Part shown: positions 54,124 to 63,504 of the stretch, piece after piece | How the letters are laid out: each line of letters starts with the position of its first letter | How positions within the stretch are numbered: the stretch's first letter is position 1 | Source of the DNA: Micromonospora yangpuensis | GTDB taxonomy: Bacteria > Actinomycetota > Actinomycetes > Mycobacteriales > Micromonosporaceae | Direction of reading: 5' to 3' | DNA length: 64,000 nt | Assembly (NCBI RefSeq): GCF_900091615.1 | Contig: NZ_FMIA01000002.1 | Span: 4,588,001-4,652,000 of the forward strand | The notes under the pieces: model-generated | Told to the model about the DNA's origin: nothing | Database searches by the model: none | Seen by the model: the letters and a program-made list of their open reading frames with translations, nothing else | Translations under genes and position numbers: made by a program

Positions 54124-55040
54124 CCGACGTCTGCGCGGTGGTCCTGGCCGCCGGGGAGGGCACCCGGCTGCGCCCGCTCACCGAGCAGGTACCCAAGGCA
54201 CTCTGTCCGGTCGGGAACGTGCCGCTGCTGGACCGGGCGTTGCACCGGCTGGCCGGCCTCGGTCTGACCGGCCCGGACACGGTCGCGGTCAACGCCTGCT
54301 ACCTCGGCGACCAGGTGGTGGCACACGTCGGCGACCGGGCCCACCTGTCGGTGGAGCCGGGTGACCCACTCGGCACCGCCGGGGGAATCGGCAACCTGCG
54401 GGACTGGATCGCCGGCCGGGGTGTGCTGGTCGGCAACGCCGACGCGTACCTGGCCGACCCGACCACTCCCCCCGGCCCCGACATCGCCGCGCTGCTCGCC
54501 GGTTGGGACGGCGAGACGGTACGCCTGCTCGGCCAGCCGGCCCCGGACCCGGCCGAGCCGGGCACCTTCGACGGTCACCGGTTCGTCGGCTTCTCGCTGC
54601 TGCCCTGGCGACTCGTCCGGGACCTGCCGCCGACCTTCGCCGACCTGGTCCGCACGGTGTGGCGGCCGGCCGAGGCGGCCGGGGCCCTGCACGTGGTGGC
54701 GTATCCGGGCACCTTCTACGACACCGGTACGCCCGCCGACTACCTCACCGCCAACCTGCACGCCGCCGGTGGGGGCAACCTGATCCACCCGAGTGCCACG
54801 GTCACCGGGCGGTGCCACCGGTCGGTGGTGGGGGCCGGTGCGCGGGTGGCCGGCGAGGTCGTCCGCGCGGTGCTCTGGCCCGGCGCGACGGTACGCCCCG
54901 ACGAGTCACTGCAGGACGTGATCCGCGTCGGTGCCGACCGCACCGTCGGTGCCTCCGGGCTGCTCCCGCCGTCTAGCATGGTCAACGGCGTCGGCGCCGA
55001 TGCCCGCGCCGACGAGGCACGACGAAGGGCGGACCAGTGA
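54120..55040 (+). CDS. Sugar-phosphate nucleotidyltransferase family protein
   Basis: 306 residues. Opens with the nucleotide-binding signature CAVVLAAGEGTRLRPLTEQV followed by PKALCPVGNVPLLDRAL, and contains PLGTAGGIGNLRDW and VLVGNADAYL. The end has a short left-handed beta-helix-like tail (LIHPSATVTGRCHRSVVGAG). It would join a sugar 1-phosphate to a nucleotide, by analogy with GDP-mannose or glucose-1-phosphate enzymes. Start GTG overlaps the NUDIX stop. Specificity unknown. Confidence 0.85.
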   Translation: MTDVCAVVLAAGEGTRLRPLTEQVPKALCPVGNVPLLDRALHRLAGLGLTGPDTVAVNACYLGDQVVAHVGDRAHLSVEPGDPLGTAGGIGNLRDWIAGRGVLVGNADAYLADPTTPPGPDIAALLAGWDGETVRLLGQPAPDPAEPGTFDGHRFVGFSLLPWRLVRDLPPTFADLVRTVWRPAEAAGALHVVAYPGTFYDTGTPADYLTANLHAAGGGNLIHPSATVTGRCHRSVVGAGARVAGEVVRAVLWPGATVRPDESLQDVIRVGADRTVGASGLLPPSSMVNGVGADARADEARRRADQ

Positions 55041-55324
55041 TCACCGCGATCGTACTGATCGACTGCGCCACCGACTCGATCCCCGAGGTCGCCGAGGCCC
55101 TGGCCGCCCTGCCGGGGGTCAGCGAGGTGTACTCGGTCGCCGGACACGTCGACCTGATCGCCATGGTGCGGGTCCGCGAGTTCGACCAGATCGCCCAGGT
55201 GATCGCCGGCCACATCTCGAAGGTTCCCGGGGTGCTGAACACCGAGTCGCACATCGCCTTCCGGGCGTACTCGCAGCACGACCTGGAAGAGGCCTTCGCC
55301 ATCGGCCTGAACAGCGCCGACTGA
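55037..55324 (+). CDS. Lrp/AsnC ligand-binding domain protein (stand-alone RAM domain)
   Basis: 95 residues, a single alpha/beta ACT-like domain without a DNA-binding part: TAIVLIDCATDSIPEVAEAL, VSEVYSVAGHVDLIAMVRV, and GVLNTESHIAFRAYSQHD. Such proteins bind amino acids or partners and are common near respiratory genes in actinomycetes. Start GTG overlaps the previous stop. A strong hairpin follows 29 bp downstream. Confidence 0.87.
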   Translation: MITAIVLIDCATDSIPEVAEALAALPGVSEVYSVAGHVDLIAMVRVREFDQIAQVIAGHISKVPGVLNTESHIAFRAYSQHDLEEAFAIGLNSAD

Positions 55325-55352
55325 CCCCCGCTGCTGCCGGATGACACGGCAG

Positions 55353-55382
55353 GGCCGGTCCGCCCGTTCGGGCGGACCGGCC
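55353..55382. terminator. Bidirectional hairpin between the Lrp-like and DUF4142 genes
   Basis: Perfect 14-bp arms, GGCCGGTCCGCCCG at 55353-55366 and its complement at 55369-55382, with a 2-base loop TT. Between convergent genes ending at 55324 and 55400. Confidence 0.85.
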
Positions 55383-55399
55383 GCATGTCGACCGTCGGC

Positions 55400-56071
55400 T
55401 CAGCTCTGGCTCGGAGCCGGGGCCTCGGTGGTCTCCGGAGCCGGCGCCTCGGTGCCGCCACCCGGGGACTCGCTCGTCGCGCCCGGAGCCGGCGTACCGG
55501 CGGTGCCACCCGGGCTGGGCGTGCCGCTGGCGCTGGTCTGCGGGACCGGGATGCCCAGGGTCTGGGCCAGGGCCACCAGCGCGTCGTAGTGGGCCTGCAG
55601 GACCGGCAGGGCATCCTGGGCCAGCATGATCACCGACTGCTCGGAACCCTGCGAGATCTCGGTCTGGGTGGCCTGGATCGCCTGTACGTGACCGGCCAGC
55701 TCGGCGATCACCCACGCCTTGTCGAACTCCGCGCCGCTGAGACCGTTCAGCTTGTTCAGCACGCTCTGCTGGTCAGCGGTCGGTTTGTCGGGCAGGGTGA
55801 CGTTCAGCTGCTTGGCGGTGTTCTTCACCGACTCGTCGAGCGTGGTGTGGTCCGTCACGAACTGCTGACCCAGGTCCTTGACCTGCTGGTTCTGGCCCTT
55901 CTTCTCGGCCAGCTTGCCCGAGGCGATCTCGAACAGGTTCACCTGGTGCAGTGCCTGCAGGTACTGGGTGTCCTGCGTCGACGGCTGCGCGGCGGCGTGC
56001 GCCGCGGCCGCCGGGGTCAGACCGACCACCACCAGGGTGACCAGTAGCCCGAGACGTTTGAGACCCAACAT
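55400..56071 (-). CDS. Secreted DUF4142 protein
   Basis: 223 residues. Signal peptide (RLGLLVTLVVVGLTPAAAAHAAA), then a DUF4142 four-helix bundle of ferritin-like appearance: QYLQALHQVNLFEIASGKLA, QVKDLGQQFVTDHTTLDESV, and GLSGAEFDKAWVIAELAGH. The tail is Pro/Ala/Thr-rich and disordered. Family members are exported with unknown role. ATG at 56071. Downstream of the qcr operon on the same strand but cut off from it by a strong hairpin. Confidence 0.87.
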   Translation of the reverse strand: MLGLKRLGLLVTLVVVGLTPAAAAHAAAQPSTQDTQYLQALHQVNLFEIASGKLAEKKGQNQQVKDLGQQFVTDHTTLDESVKNTAKQLNVTLPDKPTADQQSVLNKLNGLSGAEFDKAWVIAELAGHVQAIQATQTEISQGSEQSVIMLAQDALPVLQAHYDALVALAQTLGIPVPQTSASGTPSPGGTAGTPAPGATSESPGGGTEAPAPETTEAPAPSQS

Positions 56072-56184
56072 GTTCCCCCCCTTTTTCGTTGGACCGCACG
56101 GATACCCGACTGACCCGGGATATTCCTGCGATCGCGGGGGCTCGGCGGCTCGGGGTGCCTAACCGGACCGACCCGCCACAACGC

Positions 56185-56218
56185 GACGGCGCCCACCGGA
56201 GATCCGGTGGGCGCCGTC
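56185..56218 (-). terminator. Hairpin after the qcr operon
   Basis: Perfect 16-bp arms, GACGGCGCCCACCGGA (56185-56200) and its complement (56203-56218), with a 2-base loop. It lies 21 bp past the qcrB stop on the minus strand. Confidence 0.85.
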
Positions 56219-56238
56219 GGCGTGCTGTCGGAGAACGG

Positions 56239-57849
56239 TCAGCGGGAGTCGCCGCTGCCGATCCGTTCCCGCTCGGGGCGGGGCTCGACCGGCGGGTGGC
56301 CGGGCGACACCGGCGCCTCGGCCGGCTTCTCGATCGGGTAGAAGAAGCCCCGGATCGCCGGGCCGAGGGCACCGAGCCGGTTCATCTTCTTCGGGACCAC
56401 CCAGCCGGCGTACTCCAACTCGTGCCCGTCGCTGCTGAGCGGCTGGTGCACCTCGACGAAGCGGCCGTCCGGCAGGCGCCGGATGATGCCGGTCTCCACC
56501 CCGTGCGCCAGCACCTCACGGTCGTGCTGCTGCAGCCCGAGGCAGATCCGGTACGCGACGTAGTACGCCAGCGGGGGCAGGAGCAGCAGACCGATCCGGC
56601 CACCCCAGGTCATCGCGTTCAGGCTGATGTGGAACTTGTCCGCGATGACGTCGTTGGCGCCGGAGAGGGTCAGCACGATGAAGAAGGTGACCGCCATCGC
56701 GCCGATGCCGGTCCGGGCCGGCACGTCCCGCGGCCGCTGGAGCAGGTTGTGGCTGCGGTAGTCCTTGGTCTGCCGGGCCTCCAGGAACGGGTACATCAGG
56801 GAGAGCCCGACCAGGATGCCCGGAAGCACCACCGTGGGCCAGAACAGCGGGGGTATGACGTACCCGTCGCCGATCGGAATGTTGATCTCCCAGGCGGGCA
56901 TCAGCCGGGTCGAGCCGTCGAGGAACATGACGTACCAGTCGGGCTGGCTGGCGGCCGAGACCACCCATGCCTCGTACGGGCCGAAGTACCAGATCGGGTT
57001 GATCTGGAACAGGCCGCCCATCAGCGCGATCACGCCGAAGATGACCATGAAGAAGCCGGCCTGCTTGATCACGTACCGGGGGAAGAGCCGCTCGCCGACC
57101 ACGTTGTTGTTGGTCCGGCCGGGGCCGGGCCACTGGGTGTGCTTCTGGGTGAAGACCAACCCGACGTGGACGCTGATCAGAGCGACCAGCAGGGCCGGGA
57201 TGAGCAGCACGTGGGCGATGAAGAACCGGCTGATGATGATCATGCCGGGGAACTCCCCGTCGAAGATCGACGTGGTCAGCCAGGAACCGATCACCGGAAT
57301 GGAGAGCATGATCGCCGAGGCGATCCGCAGGCCGGTGCCGGAGAGGCCGTCGTCCGGCAGCGAGTAACCGGTGAAACCGGCCAGGAAGCCGACCCAGAAG
57401 AGCAGGCTGCCGATGATCCAGTTCGTCTCACGCGGCTTCCGGAATGCGCCGGTGAAGAAGATCCGCAGCATGTGCACGACGATGGCGGCCATGAAGAGCA
57501 ACGCCGACCAGTGGTGCATCTGCCGCATGATCAGACCACCCCGGACATCGAAGGAGATGTCCAGGCTGGAGGCGTACGCCGCCGACATGGGGGTGCCCCG
57601 CAGCGGGGCGTAGCTGCCGTTGTAGATGACCTCGGTCATCGCCGGCTCGTAGAAGAAGGTGAGGAAGACGCCCGTCAGCAGGAGCACGACGAACGAGAAG
57701 AGCGCGATCTCACCGAGCAGGAACGACCAGTGGTCGGGGAAGACCTTGTTGAGCAGTTTCCGGAGCGGGGTCGCTCCGTTGAACCGGTCGTCCAACCCCC
57801 GTGCGGTCCTGCCCGGTACCGCGGCAACATCTAGCTTGCGGCGTTTCAT
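56239..57849 (-). CDS. qcrB: Cytochrome bc1 (bcc) complex cytochrome b subunit
   Basis: 536 residues. Carries two b-type haems and the quinol sites of the respiratory complex that feeds electrons to cytochrome aa3 oxidase. Haem ligand regions include IMRQMHHWSALLFMAAIVVHMLR and the GSWLTTSIFDGEFPG-FFIAHVLLIP region. The C-terminal extension with Pro/Glu is typical of actinobacterial QcrB. Start ATG 57849 overlaps qcrA's stop (4 bp). Last gene of ctaE-qcrC-qcrA-qcrB. Confidence 0.95.
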   Translation of the reverse strand: MKRRKLDVAAVPGRTARGLDDRFNGATPLRKLLNKVFPDHWSFLLGEIALFSFVVLLLTGVFLTFFYEPAMTEVIYNGSYAPLRGTPMSAAYASSLDISFDVRGGLIMRQMHHWSALLFMAAIVVHMLRIFFTGAFRKPRETNWIIGSLLFWVGFLAGFTGYSLPDDGLSGTGLRIASAIMLSIPVIGSWLTTSIFDGEFPGMIIISRFFIAHVLLIPALLVALISVHVGLVFTQKHTQWPGPGRTNNNVVGERLFPRYVIKQAGFFMVIFGVIALMGGLFQINPIWYFGPYEAWVVSAASQPDWYVMFLDGSTRLMPAWEINIPIGDGYVIPPLFWPTVVLPGILVGLSLMYPFLEARQTKDYRSHNLLQRPRDVPARTGIGAMAVTFFIVLTLSGANDVIADKFHISLNAMTWGGRIGLLLLPPLAYYVAYRICLGLQQHDREVLAHGVETGIIRRLPDGRFVEVHQPLSSDGHELEYAGWVVPKKMNRLGALGPAIRGFFYPIEKPAEAPVSPGHPPVEPRPERERIGSGDSR

Positions 57850-58925
57850 GGACGCTCCCAGAAGTCCGGGCCGACAATTTCAGTGTAGTCGCTTCTCGCG
57901 ACGAAGAAACCCTCGGAATCGACCTCGATCGGCAACTGAGGCAGCCGCCGGCTGGCCGGGCCGAAGATCGGCTTGGCATTGTCGGTGATCAGGAACTGGG
58001 ACTGGTGACACGGGCAGAGCAGTCGGTTGGTCTGCTGTTCGTACAGGCTCGCCGGGCAACCGGCGTGCGTGCAGATCTTGGAGAACGCGACGTAGTTGCC
58101 CCACATGTAGTCGCCGTGCCCGACCTGCTCGTTGGCCTGGCGCGAGCGCTGCGCGTCGTCCTCGCGCAGGTGGATCAACAGGGTCGGCGAGTCCGCGTGC
58201 CGGTTGCTCACCCCGTGGTCGATGCCCGGGAAGACGGTGATCTGACCACCGGCGCTGACGTCGGCCGGGCGGATCGGCCGGCCGTCCTCGCGGATCAGCC
58301 GGACCGGCTGCCCGTCGACCGGGGTGAACCCGGTGGTGGCGAGCTGGTTGTTCTTGTGCGGGTCGGAGATCAACCCGCCGACCAGCGGGGCCGCCGCGAC
58401 CGCGGCGACCGGCGCGAGCCCGGCCAGCAGCGAGATCCCGAGCAGCGGCCGACGCCGCACGCCCAACTCGTCGGCCATGTAGAGCATGGTCTCGCCGGTG
58501 ATCCGGCGGGACTCCTCGTCCCGGACACCCTCGTGCCGGTCCTGGATCGAGACCTCCTTGGGCAGCAGCTTCTTGCCCCAGATCAGGATGCCGAACCCGA
58601 CGGCGAGCAGGGAGATGCCCAGGGTCGCCCCGAGCAGCGGGGTGTAGTAGCTGTCCCCACCGCGGCCGGGAGCGTACTCCCACGGCCACCAGATGTAGAT
58701 CGCCAGGAAGGCGGTCGCCGCCACCCCGGTCAGCAGGAACAGCCCGGCCACCAGTCGGGACAGTCGACGCTCGGCCTTGCTGCCGACGACCACCTGCGGC
58801 TCGTAGTGGACGATCTCGATGTCGTCGCGTCGAGCGCCCTCCTGCACGACGTCGAACCGGGTCACCCGGGGGTCGTTCAGGTCCAACGGCTCACGCCGGG
58901 CGGGGCTGTCCGTGTGCGCGCTCAC
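57846..58925 (-). CDS. qcrA: Ubiquinol-cytochrome c reductase Rieske iron-sulfur subunit
   Basis: 359 residues. Actinobacterial type with three transmembrane helices (for example FLLTGVAATAFLAIYIWW, and two more) before a C-terminal Rieske domain whose 2Fe-2S ligands lie in CTHAGC (about residue 285) and CPCHQS (about 303). It transfers electrons from quinol to the cytochrome c subunit. Start GTG at 58925; stop overlaps qcrB. Confidence 0.94.
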   Translation of the reverse strand: MSAHTDSPARREPLDLNDPRVTRFDVVQEGARRDDIEIVHYEPQVVVGSKAERRLSRLVAGLFLLTGVAATAFLAIYIWWPWEYAPGRGGDSYYTPLLGATLGISLLAVGFGILIWGKKLLPKEVSIQDRHEGVRDEESRRITGETMLYMADELGVRRRPLLGISLLAGLAPVAAVAAAPLVGGLISDPHKNNQLATTGFTPVDGQPVRLIREDGRPIRPADVSAGGQITVFPGIDHGVSNRHADSPTLLIHLREDDAQRSRQANEQVGHGDYMWGNYVAFSKICTHAGCPASLYEQQTNRLLCPCHQSQFLITDNAKPIFGPASRRLPQLPIEVDSEGFFVARSDYTEIVGPDFWERP

Positions 58926-58992
58926 GCCGGCACCTTCCTAACGGCGGTGCCGGCCCCCGGCACCACGGCACTGTCACCAACGATCGGTTCGG

Positions 58993-59826
58993 TCACGACT
59001 TACCCGCAATCCACAGGGCGGTGAAGACGAGCGCCACGATACCGACGAGGAAGATGGCCAGCCCCTCGGTGGACGGCCCGTACCGACCGAGGTTGAAGCC
59101 ACCCGGGTCCTGGTCGTACTTCAGGGTCTCCTGGATGTAGGCGATGATGTCCGCCTTCTCCTGCGGCGCGAGCTGGTTGTCGCCGAACACCGGCATGTTC
59201 TGCGGGCCACTGAGCATCGCGGCGTAGATCTGCCGGTCGGTGGCCGGGCTCAGGCTCGGCGCGTACTTGCCGGAGGAGAGCGCACCGCCACCGCCGGCGA
59301 AGGCGTGGCACTGCGAGCAGTTGATCCGGAACAGCTCACCGCCGACGGCCAGGTCGGCGTCGCGGCGCAGGTCACCCTCGGGCACCTCGGGGCCGCCACC
59401 GAACTGCTGCACGTACTCGGCGAGCTGTCGGGTCTGGTCGTCGGTGAAGACCGGGGGCTTGCGCTGCGCCTGGGCCTCCTGCCGGGCCATCGGCATCCGG
59501 CCGCTGCTCACCTGGAACTCGACCGAGGCGGCACCGACCCCGACCAGGCTCGGACCGCGCCCCTCGACGCCCTGCGCGTTGCTTCCGTGACACGTCACAC
59601 AGCTCACGTCGAACAGGGCCTTGCCCTCGGCTGCGGCACCGGTGACCGGCGGGTTCTCCTGCGCCTGCACGCTCGGGGCGAAAGCGGTGTACGCGCCGCC
59701 GGCCAGCGTCAACGCGGCGATCAGCCGGACCGCGGCGCCCAGCCGCCGGCGGCCTCTGCTGCGCGCCACGGACCGCTCGCGAAGGCGCGCGAGCAGACCG
59801 CGTCGGCGGTCGTTGTCAGAAGTCAT
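58993..59826 (-). CDS. qcrC: Dihaem cytochrome c subunit of the bcc complex
   Basis: 277 residues. N-terminal anchor or signal (RLIAALTLAGGAYTAFAPS), then two cytochrome c domains with haem motifs CVTCH (about residues 75-79) and CSQCH (about 171-175), and a C-terminal transmembrane helix (GLAIFLVGIVALVFTALWIAG). It replaces a separate cytochrome c by passing electrons directly to oxidase subunit II. It lies 67 bp upstream of qcrA on the minus strand and 74 bp after ctaE. Confidence 0.94.
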   Translation of the reverse strand: MTSDNDRRRGLLARLRERSVARSRGRRRLGAAVRLIAALTLAGGAYTAFAPSVQAQENPPVTGAAAEGKALFDVSCVTCHGSNAQGVEGRGPSLVGVGAASVEFQVSSGRMPMARQEAQAQRKPPVFTDDQTRQLAEYVQQFGGGPEVPEGDLRRDADLAVGGELFRINCSQCHAFAGGGGALSSGKYAPSLSPATDRQIYAAMLSGPQNMPVFGDNQLAPQEKADIIAYIQETLKYDQDPGGFNLGRYGPSTEGLAIFLVGIVALVFTALWIAGKS

Positions 59827-59900
59827 GACCTGTGTCCTTCACCGGTTGGACCTTGTCTGAGGGGACGGGGCGACGGCGCGGTTGATGACCAACGCCAAGA

Positions 59901-60500
59901 TCACTGAAGCCAGTAGATCATGGCGTAGAGCCCGATCCACACGACGTCGACAAAGTGCCAGTAGTACGAGACGACGATCGCCGACGTGGCCTGCGCCGGG
60001 GTGAACCGACCCATGGTCGTGCGGATCATGAAGATGACGAAGGCCACCAGACCACCCGCCACGTGCAGCCCGTGGAAGCCGGTGGTCAGGTAGAACACCG
60101 AGCCGTACCCGTCGCCGTTGATCTTGACGCCCTCGTGCACCAGCGTCACGTACTCGTTGAGCTGGCCGAGGATGAAGATCAGGCCCATCACGAAGGTGAG
60201 CGTGAACCAGCGCCGCAGCGCGTGCACGTCGCCCTTCTCCGCCGCGAACACCCCCATCTGGCAGGTGATCGAGGACGCCACCAGGATCACCGTGAAGGTG
60301 GTCGCGTACGGCACGTTGAGCACCGCCGTGTGCTCCGCCCACTGCTCCGGCGCCGCCGCGCGGATGGAGAAGTACATGGCGAAGAGCGCCGCGAAGAACA
60401 TGAGTTCACTGGAGAGCCAGACGATCGTCCCGACGCTGACCATGTTGGGTCGGGTCAGGGAGTGGATCCGGCTCTTGTCAATGGCTGGGGCCGCAGTCAC
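59901..60500 (-). CDS. ctaE: Cytochrome c oxidase subunit III
   Basis: 199 residues with five transmembrane helices (for example [20 protein letters not shown] and [19 protein letters not shown]). Family strings include [19 protein letters not shown] and the last YWHFVDVVW. Part of the aa3 oxidase; the other subunits are in the block at the right edge of the window. Start GTG 60500. First gene of the minus-strand ctaE-qcrCAB operon, divergent from the CtaG-like gene. Confidence 0.95.
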   Translation of the reverse strand: MTAAPAIDKSRIHSLTRPNMVSVGTIVWLSSELMFFAALFAMYFSIRAAAPEQWAEHTAVLNVPYATTFTVILVASSITCQMGVFAAEKGDVHALRRWFTLTFVMGLIFILGQLNEYVTLVHEGVKINGDGYGSVFYLTTGFHGLHVAGGLVAFVIFMIRTTMGRFTPAQATSAIVVSYYWHFVDVVWIGLYAMIYWLQ

Positions 60501-60608
60501 GCCGTCATTATTGCCCGTGACCTCCGCCGGCGATCAGCGGGGTGGCAATCCGGCGCCTTTCGTGGCCCCCCGGACCAGGTCCGCTTCGCCTGGCCTAGCC
60601 TGAAAAGC

Positions 60609-61532
60609 GTGCTGCTAGTCGATCCGATCCGCACGGCGGCCGCCGAGGCCGGCCCGCCGCCGTTCACCGTCTCCGCGGTGCTCACCGAGACCCGACTGGA
60701 CAGCTGGCTGGCCCTCGGGCTGGTGGTCGCCGCCGGGCTCTACCTCTACGGCGTGCACCGGCTGCGGGTCCGCGGCGACCGCTGGCCGGTGCTCCGGACG
60801 GTCTTCTTCCTCGGACCGGGGCTCGGTGGCATCGCCTCGGTCACCGTCTCCGGGCTGCACGCCTACGACACCGCCCTGCTGTCGGTGCACATGGTCCAGC
60901 ACATGGTGCTCTCCATGATCGCGCCGATCTTCCTGGCCCTGGGCGCTCCGGTCACGCTGGCGCTGCGCACCCTGCCGCTGCGCCCCCGCAAGCGGCTGCT
61001 GGCCGTGGTGCACAGCCGGTTCGCCCGGATCTTCAGCTATCCGCTGGTGGCGTTCGCGATCTTCGTGGTGAACCCGTTCGTGCTCTACTTCACCGACCTG
61101 TACCGCTACACCCTGGAACACACCTGGGCACACGAGGTGGTGCACGCGCACTTCATCCTGACCGGCTGCCTGTTCTTCTGGCCGCTGCTCGGCCTGGACC
61201 CGCTGCCGGGGCGTTGGCCGTACCCCGGGCGGGCGCTGCTGATGGTGCTGTCGGTGCCGTTCCACACCGTGCTCGGGCTCACCATCATGCAGAGCACCAC
61301 GCTCTTCGGCGGCGACTGGTACCCGTCGCTCAACCTGAGCTGGGCGGATCCCTGGGAGGACCAGGTGGTCGCCGGGGGCATCCTCTGGGCCGGCGGCGAG
61401 TTCGTCAGTGTGACCATGCTCGCCGTACTGGTGGTGCAGTGGGTGCGGCAGTCCGAGCGGGAGGCCCGCCGGATCGACCGGGAGTTGGACCGCCAGGAGG
61501 CCCGCGACCACGCCGGGCAGACCTCCGCCTGA
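60609..61532 (+). CDS. Cytochrome c oxidase assembly factor CtaG-like (caa3_CtaG)
   Basis: 307 residues with about seven transmembrane helices (for example WLALGLVVAAGLYLYGVHRL, LSVHMVQHMVLSMIAPIFLALGA). Conserved His are in HMVQHMVLSM and HAHFILTGCLFFWP, typical of the caa3-type assembly family that helps insert copper. The start GTG 60609 lacks a ribosome-binding site, but TAGCCT seven bases upstream could be a -10 giving a leaderless message. Divergent from ctaE. Confidence 0.87.
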   Translation: MLLVDPIRTAAAEAGPPPFTVSAVLTETRLDSWLALGLVVAAGLYLYGVHRLRVRGDRWPVLRTVFFLGPGLGGIASVTVSGLHAYDTALLSVHMVQHMVLSMIAPIFLALGAPVTLALRTLPLRPRKRLLAVVHSRFARIFSYPLVAFAIFVVNPFVLYFTDLYRYTLEHTWAHEVVHAHFILTGCLFFWPLLGLDPLPGRWPYPGRALLMVLSVPFHTVLGLTIMQSTTLFGGDWYPSLNLSWADPWEDQVVAGGILWAGGEFVSVTMLAVLVVQWVRQSEREARRIDRELDRQEARDHAGQTSA

Positions 61533-61616
61533 CCGGTGCGCCCCGGGCGGGACGTCGTCGGGGTCACCCCGACCGGTACGATCGGCGGGCAGCTACGACG
61601 TGGGAGCCAGCCAGCG

Positions 61617-62012
61617 ATGAGCGATCGTCTTTACACCGTCCTGCTCTACAGCGACGACCCCAAGGTCCGCGACCAGATGCGGCTCGCGGTCGGCACCCGG
61701 CCCGCGCCCGACCTGCGGGTCGAGTTCGTCGACGCGGCCAGCTACGACGAGTGCATCCGGCTCTTCGACGACTACGAGATCCACCTGATGCTGCTCGACG
61801 GTGAGGCCACCCCGGCCGGCGGCATCGGCATCGCCCGCCAGGTCAAGGACGACCGGGACGACGCCCCCCCGACCTGCGTGGTGATCGCCCGTTCGGCGGA
61901 CCGCTGGCTCGCGGCGTACGCCGAGGTGGACGGGACGCTGATGCACCCGCTCGACCCGGTGACCACCGGCGCGAAGGTCGCCGAGCTGCTCCGCGCGCAC
62001 GCCCCGGCCTGA
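61617..62012 (+). CDS. Receiver-like single-domain protein, atypical
   Basis: 131 residues, a response-regulator fold. The acidic pocket ([11 protein letters not shown]) and a phosphoacceptor-like Asp ([10 protein letters not shown]) are present; VVIARSADR holds a Ser in the switch position, but the Lys normally near the end is replaced (TLMHPLDPV). No output domain. It may act as a pseudo-receiver or phosphate-independent switch. Start ATG at 61617 follows GGGAG by about ten bases. Not clearly in an operon; 84 bp after the CtaG-like gene. Confidence 0.78.
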   Translation: MSDRLYTVLLYSDDPKVRDQMRLAVGTRPAPDLRVEFVDAASYDECIRLFDDYEIHLMLLDGEATPAGGIGIARQVKDDRDDAPPTCVVIARSADRWLAAYAEVDGTLMHPLDPVTTGAKVAELLRAHAPA

Positions 62013-62170
62013 GCCACCCACGTCCCACCCCGCCCCGGTCCCGGCCCGCGCGCGGCGCTGTTGCGAGCGCAGCGCCCGTTCCGGCCGACGCCGGGGTGCC
62101 GTCGGCGCCGGTGACGCCCGGCCCGGTGGCCCCGTCCACCTCACCCACGCCCCGCCACGGGAGGCCCGCC

Positions 62171-63217
62171 ATGGGCGAACGGACCTGGTCGCACCTGCTC
62201 GCCACGCTGCTGCGGGCCGAGGATCTCACCGCCGCGGACACCGCCTGGGCGATGGGCGAGATCATGTCCGGCGCGGCGGGCCCCGCCCAGATCGCCGGCT
62301 TCGCCACCGCGCTGCGGGCCAAGGGCGAAACCTCGGCGGAGCTGGCCGGCCTGGTCGAGGCGATGCTGACCCGGGCCGTCCCGGTCGAGCTCCCCGAGGA
62401 GGTACGCGCCAGCGCGCTCGACGTGGTCGGTACCGGTGGTGACCTCGCCCACACGGTCAACATCTCCACGATGACCGCCCTGGTGGTCGCCGGCGCCGGG
62501 GTACGGGTGGTCAAGCACGGCAACCGGGCCGCCTCCTCCTCCTGCGGCACCGCCGACCTGCTGGAGTTCCTCGGCGTGCCGCTGGACCTCGACCCCGGTC
62601 AGATCGCCCGCTGTGTCGTCGAGGCGGGGATCGGCTTCTGCTTCGCCGCCCGGTTCCACCCGGGGATGCGCCACGCCGGTCCGGTCCGCCGCGAGCTGGG
62701 CGTACCCACCGCGTTCAACTTCCTCGGCCCGCTCACCAACCCGGCCCGGCCGACCGCCGGCGCGGTGGGCTGCTTCGACCCGCGGATGGCCCCGGTGATG
62801 GCCGACGTCTTCGCCGCCCGAGGCGACTCGGTGGTGGTGATGCGCGGCGAGGACGGCCTGGACGAGTTCACCACCACCGCGCCGACCCGGCTCTGGGTGG
62901 CCCAGGGCGGCACCGTCCGCCAGGCCGTGCTGGACGCCGTCGACCTGGGGATCCCCCGCTCCGCCCCCGGTGACCTGCGCGGCGCCGACGCCGCGTACAA
63001 CGCCGACGTCGCCCGGCGGTTGCTGGCCGGCGAGCCCGGTCCGGTCCGGGACGCCGTCCTGGTCAACGCGGGCGTCGCCATCGCCACCCAGGGGCCGCTC
63101 GACGGCGACCTCACCACCGCGGTACGCGCCGCGATGGACCGGGCGGCCGAGTCGATCGACTCCGGCTCCGCCGCGCAGACCCTGGACCGCTGGATCGACA
63201 CCGCCCGCTCCGCCTGA
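62171..63217 (+). CDS. trpD: Anthranilate phosphoribosyltransferase
   Basis: 348 residues, normal length. Transfers phosphoribosyl from PRPP to anthranilate in tryptophan synthesis. Landmarks are [59 protein letters not shown] and the [20 protein letters not shown] region. ATG at 62171 is preceded by GGGAGG; the frame is open to 62096 but the extra stretch is Pro/Thr-rich. Near ctaE-qcr genes as in M. tuberculosis. Confidence 0.94.
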   Translation: MGERTWSHLLATLLRAEDLTAADTAWAMGEIMSGAAGPAQIAGFATALRAKGETSAELAGLVEAMLTRAVPVELPEEVRASALDVVGTGGDLAHTVNISTMTALVVAGAGVRVVKHGNRAASSSCGTADLLEFLGVPLDLDPGQIARCVVEAGIGFCFAARFHPGMRHAGPVRRELGVPTAFNFLGPLTNPARPTAGAVGCFDPRMAPVMADVFAARGDSVVVMRGEDGLDEFTTTAPTRLWVAQGGTVRQAVLDAVDLGIPRSAPGDLRGADAAYNADVARRLLAGEPGPVRDAVLVNAGVAIATQGPLDGDLTTAVRAAMDRAAESIDSGSAAQTLDRWIDTARSA

Positions 63218-63244
63218 CCACATCCCGGCTCCGGCCCCGGCCCC

Positions 63245-63295
<51 letters not shown>

Positions 63296-63296
63296 A

Positions 63297-63352
63297 AAAG
63301 ATCTTGGAAGAATTCGGCCCCTCCCCAGGGGCACATTTCTTCCAAGATCTTT
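63297..63352. terminator. AT-rich perfect palindrome downstream of trpD
   Basis: Arms AAAGATCTTGGAAGAA (63297-63312) and its exact complement (63337-63352); the 24-base interior itself contains GCCCC/GGGGC. The right arm ends in TCTTT. It fits a strong terminator for trpD, but its AT-rich arms are out of keeping with the surroundings and may belong to a dispersed palindromic repeat. Confidence 0.7.
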
Positions 63353-63454
63353 CTGCCTTGGGCGCTCACCACACACGCTGAGCCCGCGCACGACGAGGCC
63401 GTGCACGACGACGAGGCCACGCCCGCGCACGACGAGCCCGCGCACCGGACGACA

Positions 63455-63485
63455 AGGCCCGTGCCCCCGGTGGGGGCACGGGCCT
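63455..63485 (-). terminator. Hairpin after ctaF
   Basis: Perfect 14-bp arms, AGGCCCGTGCCCCC (63455-63468) and its complement (63472-63485), 3-base loop, 20 bp past the ctaF stop on the minus strand. Confidence 0.8.
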
Positions 63486-63504
63486 CGGCGGTTGAGCTGG
63501 TGGG

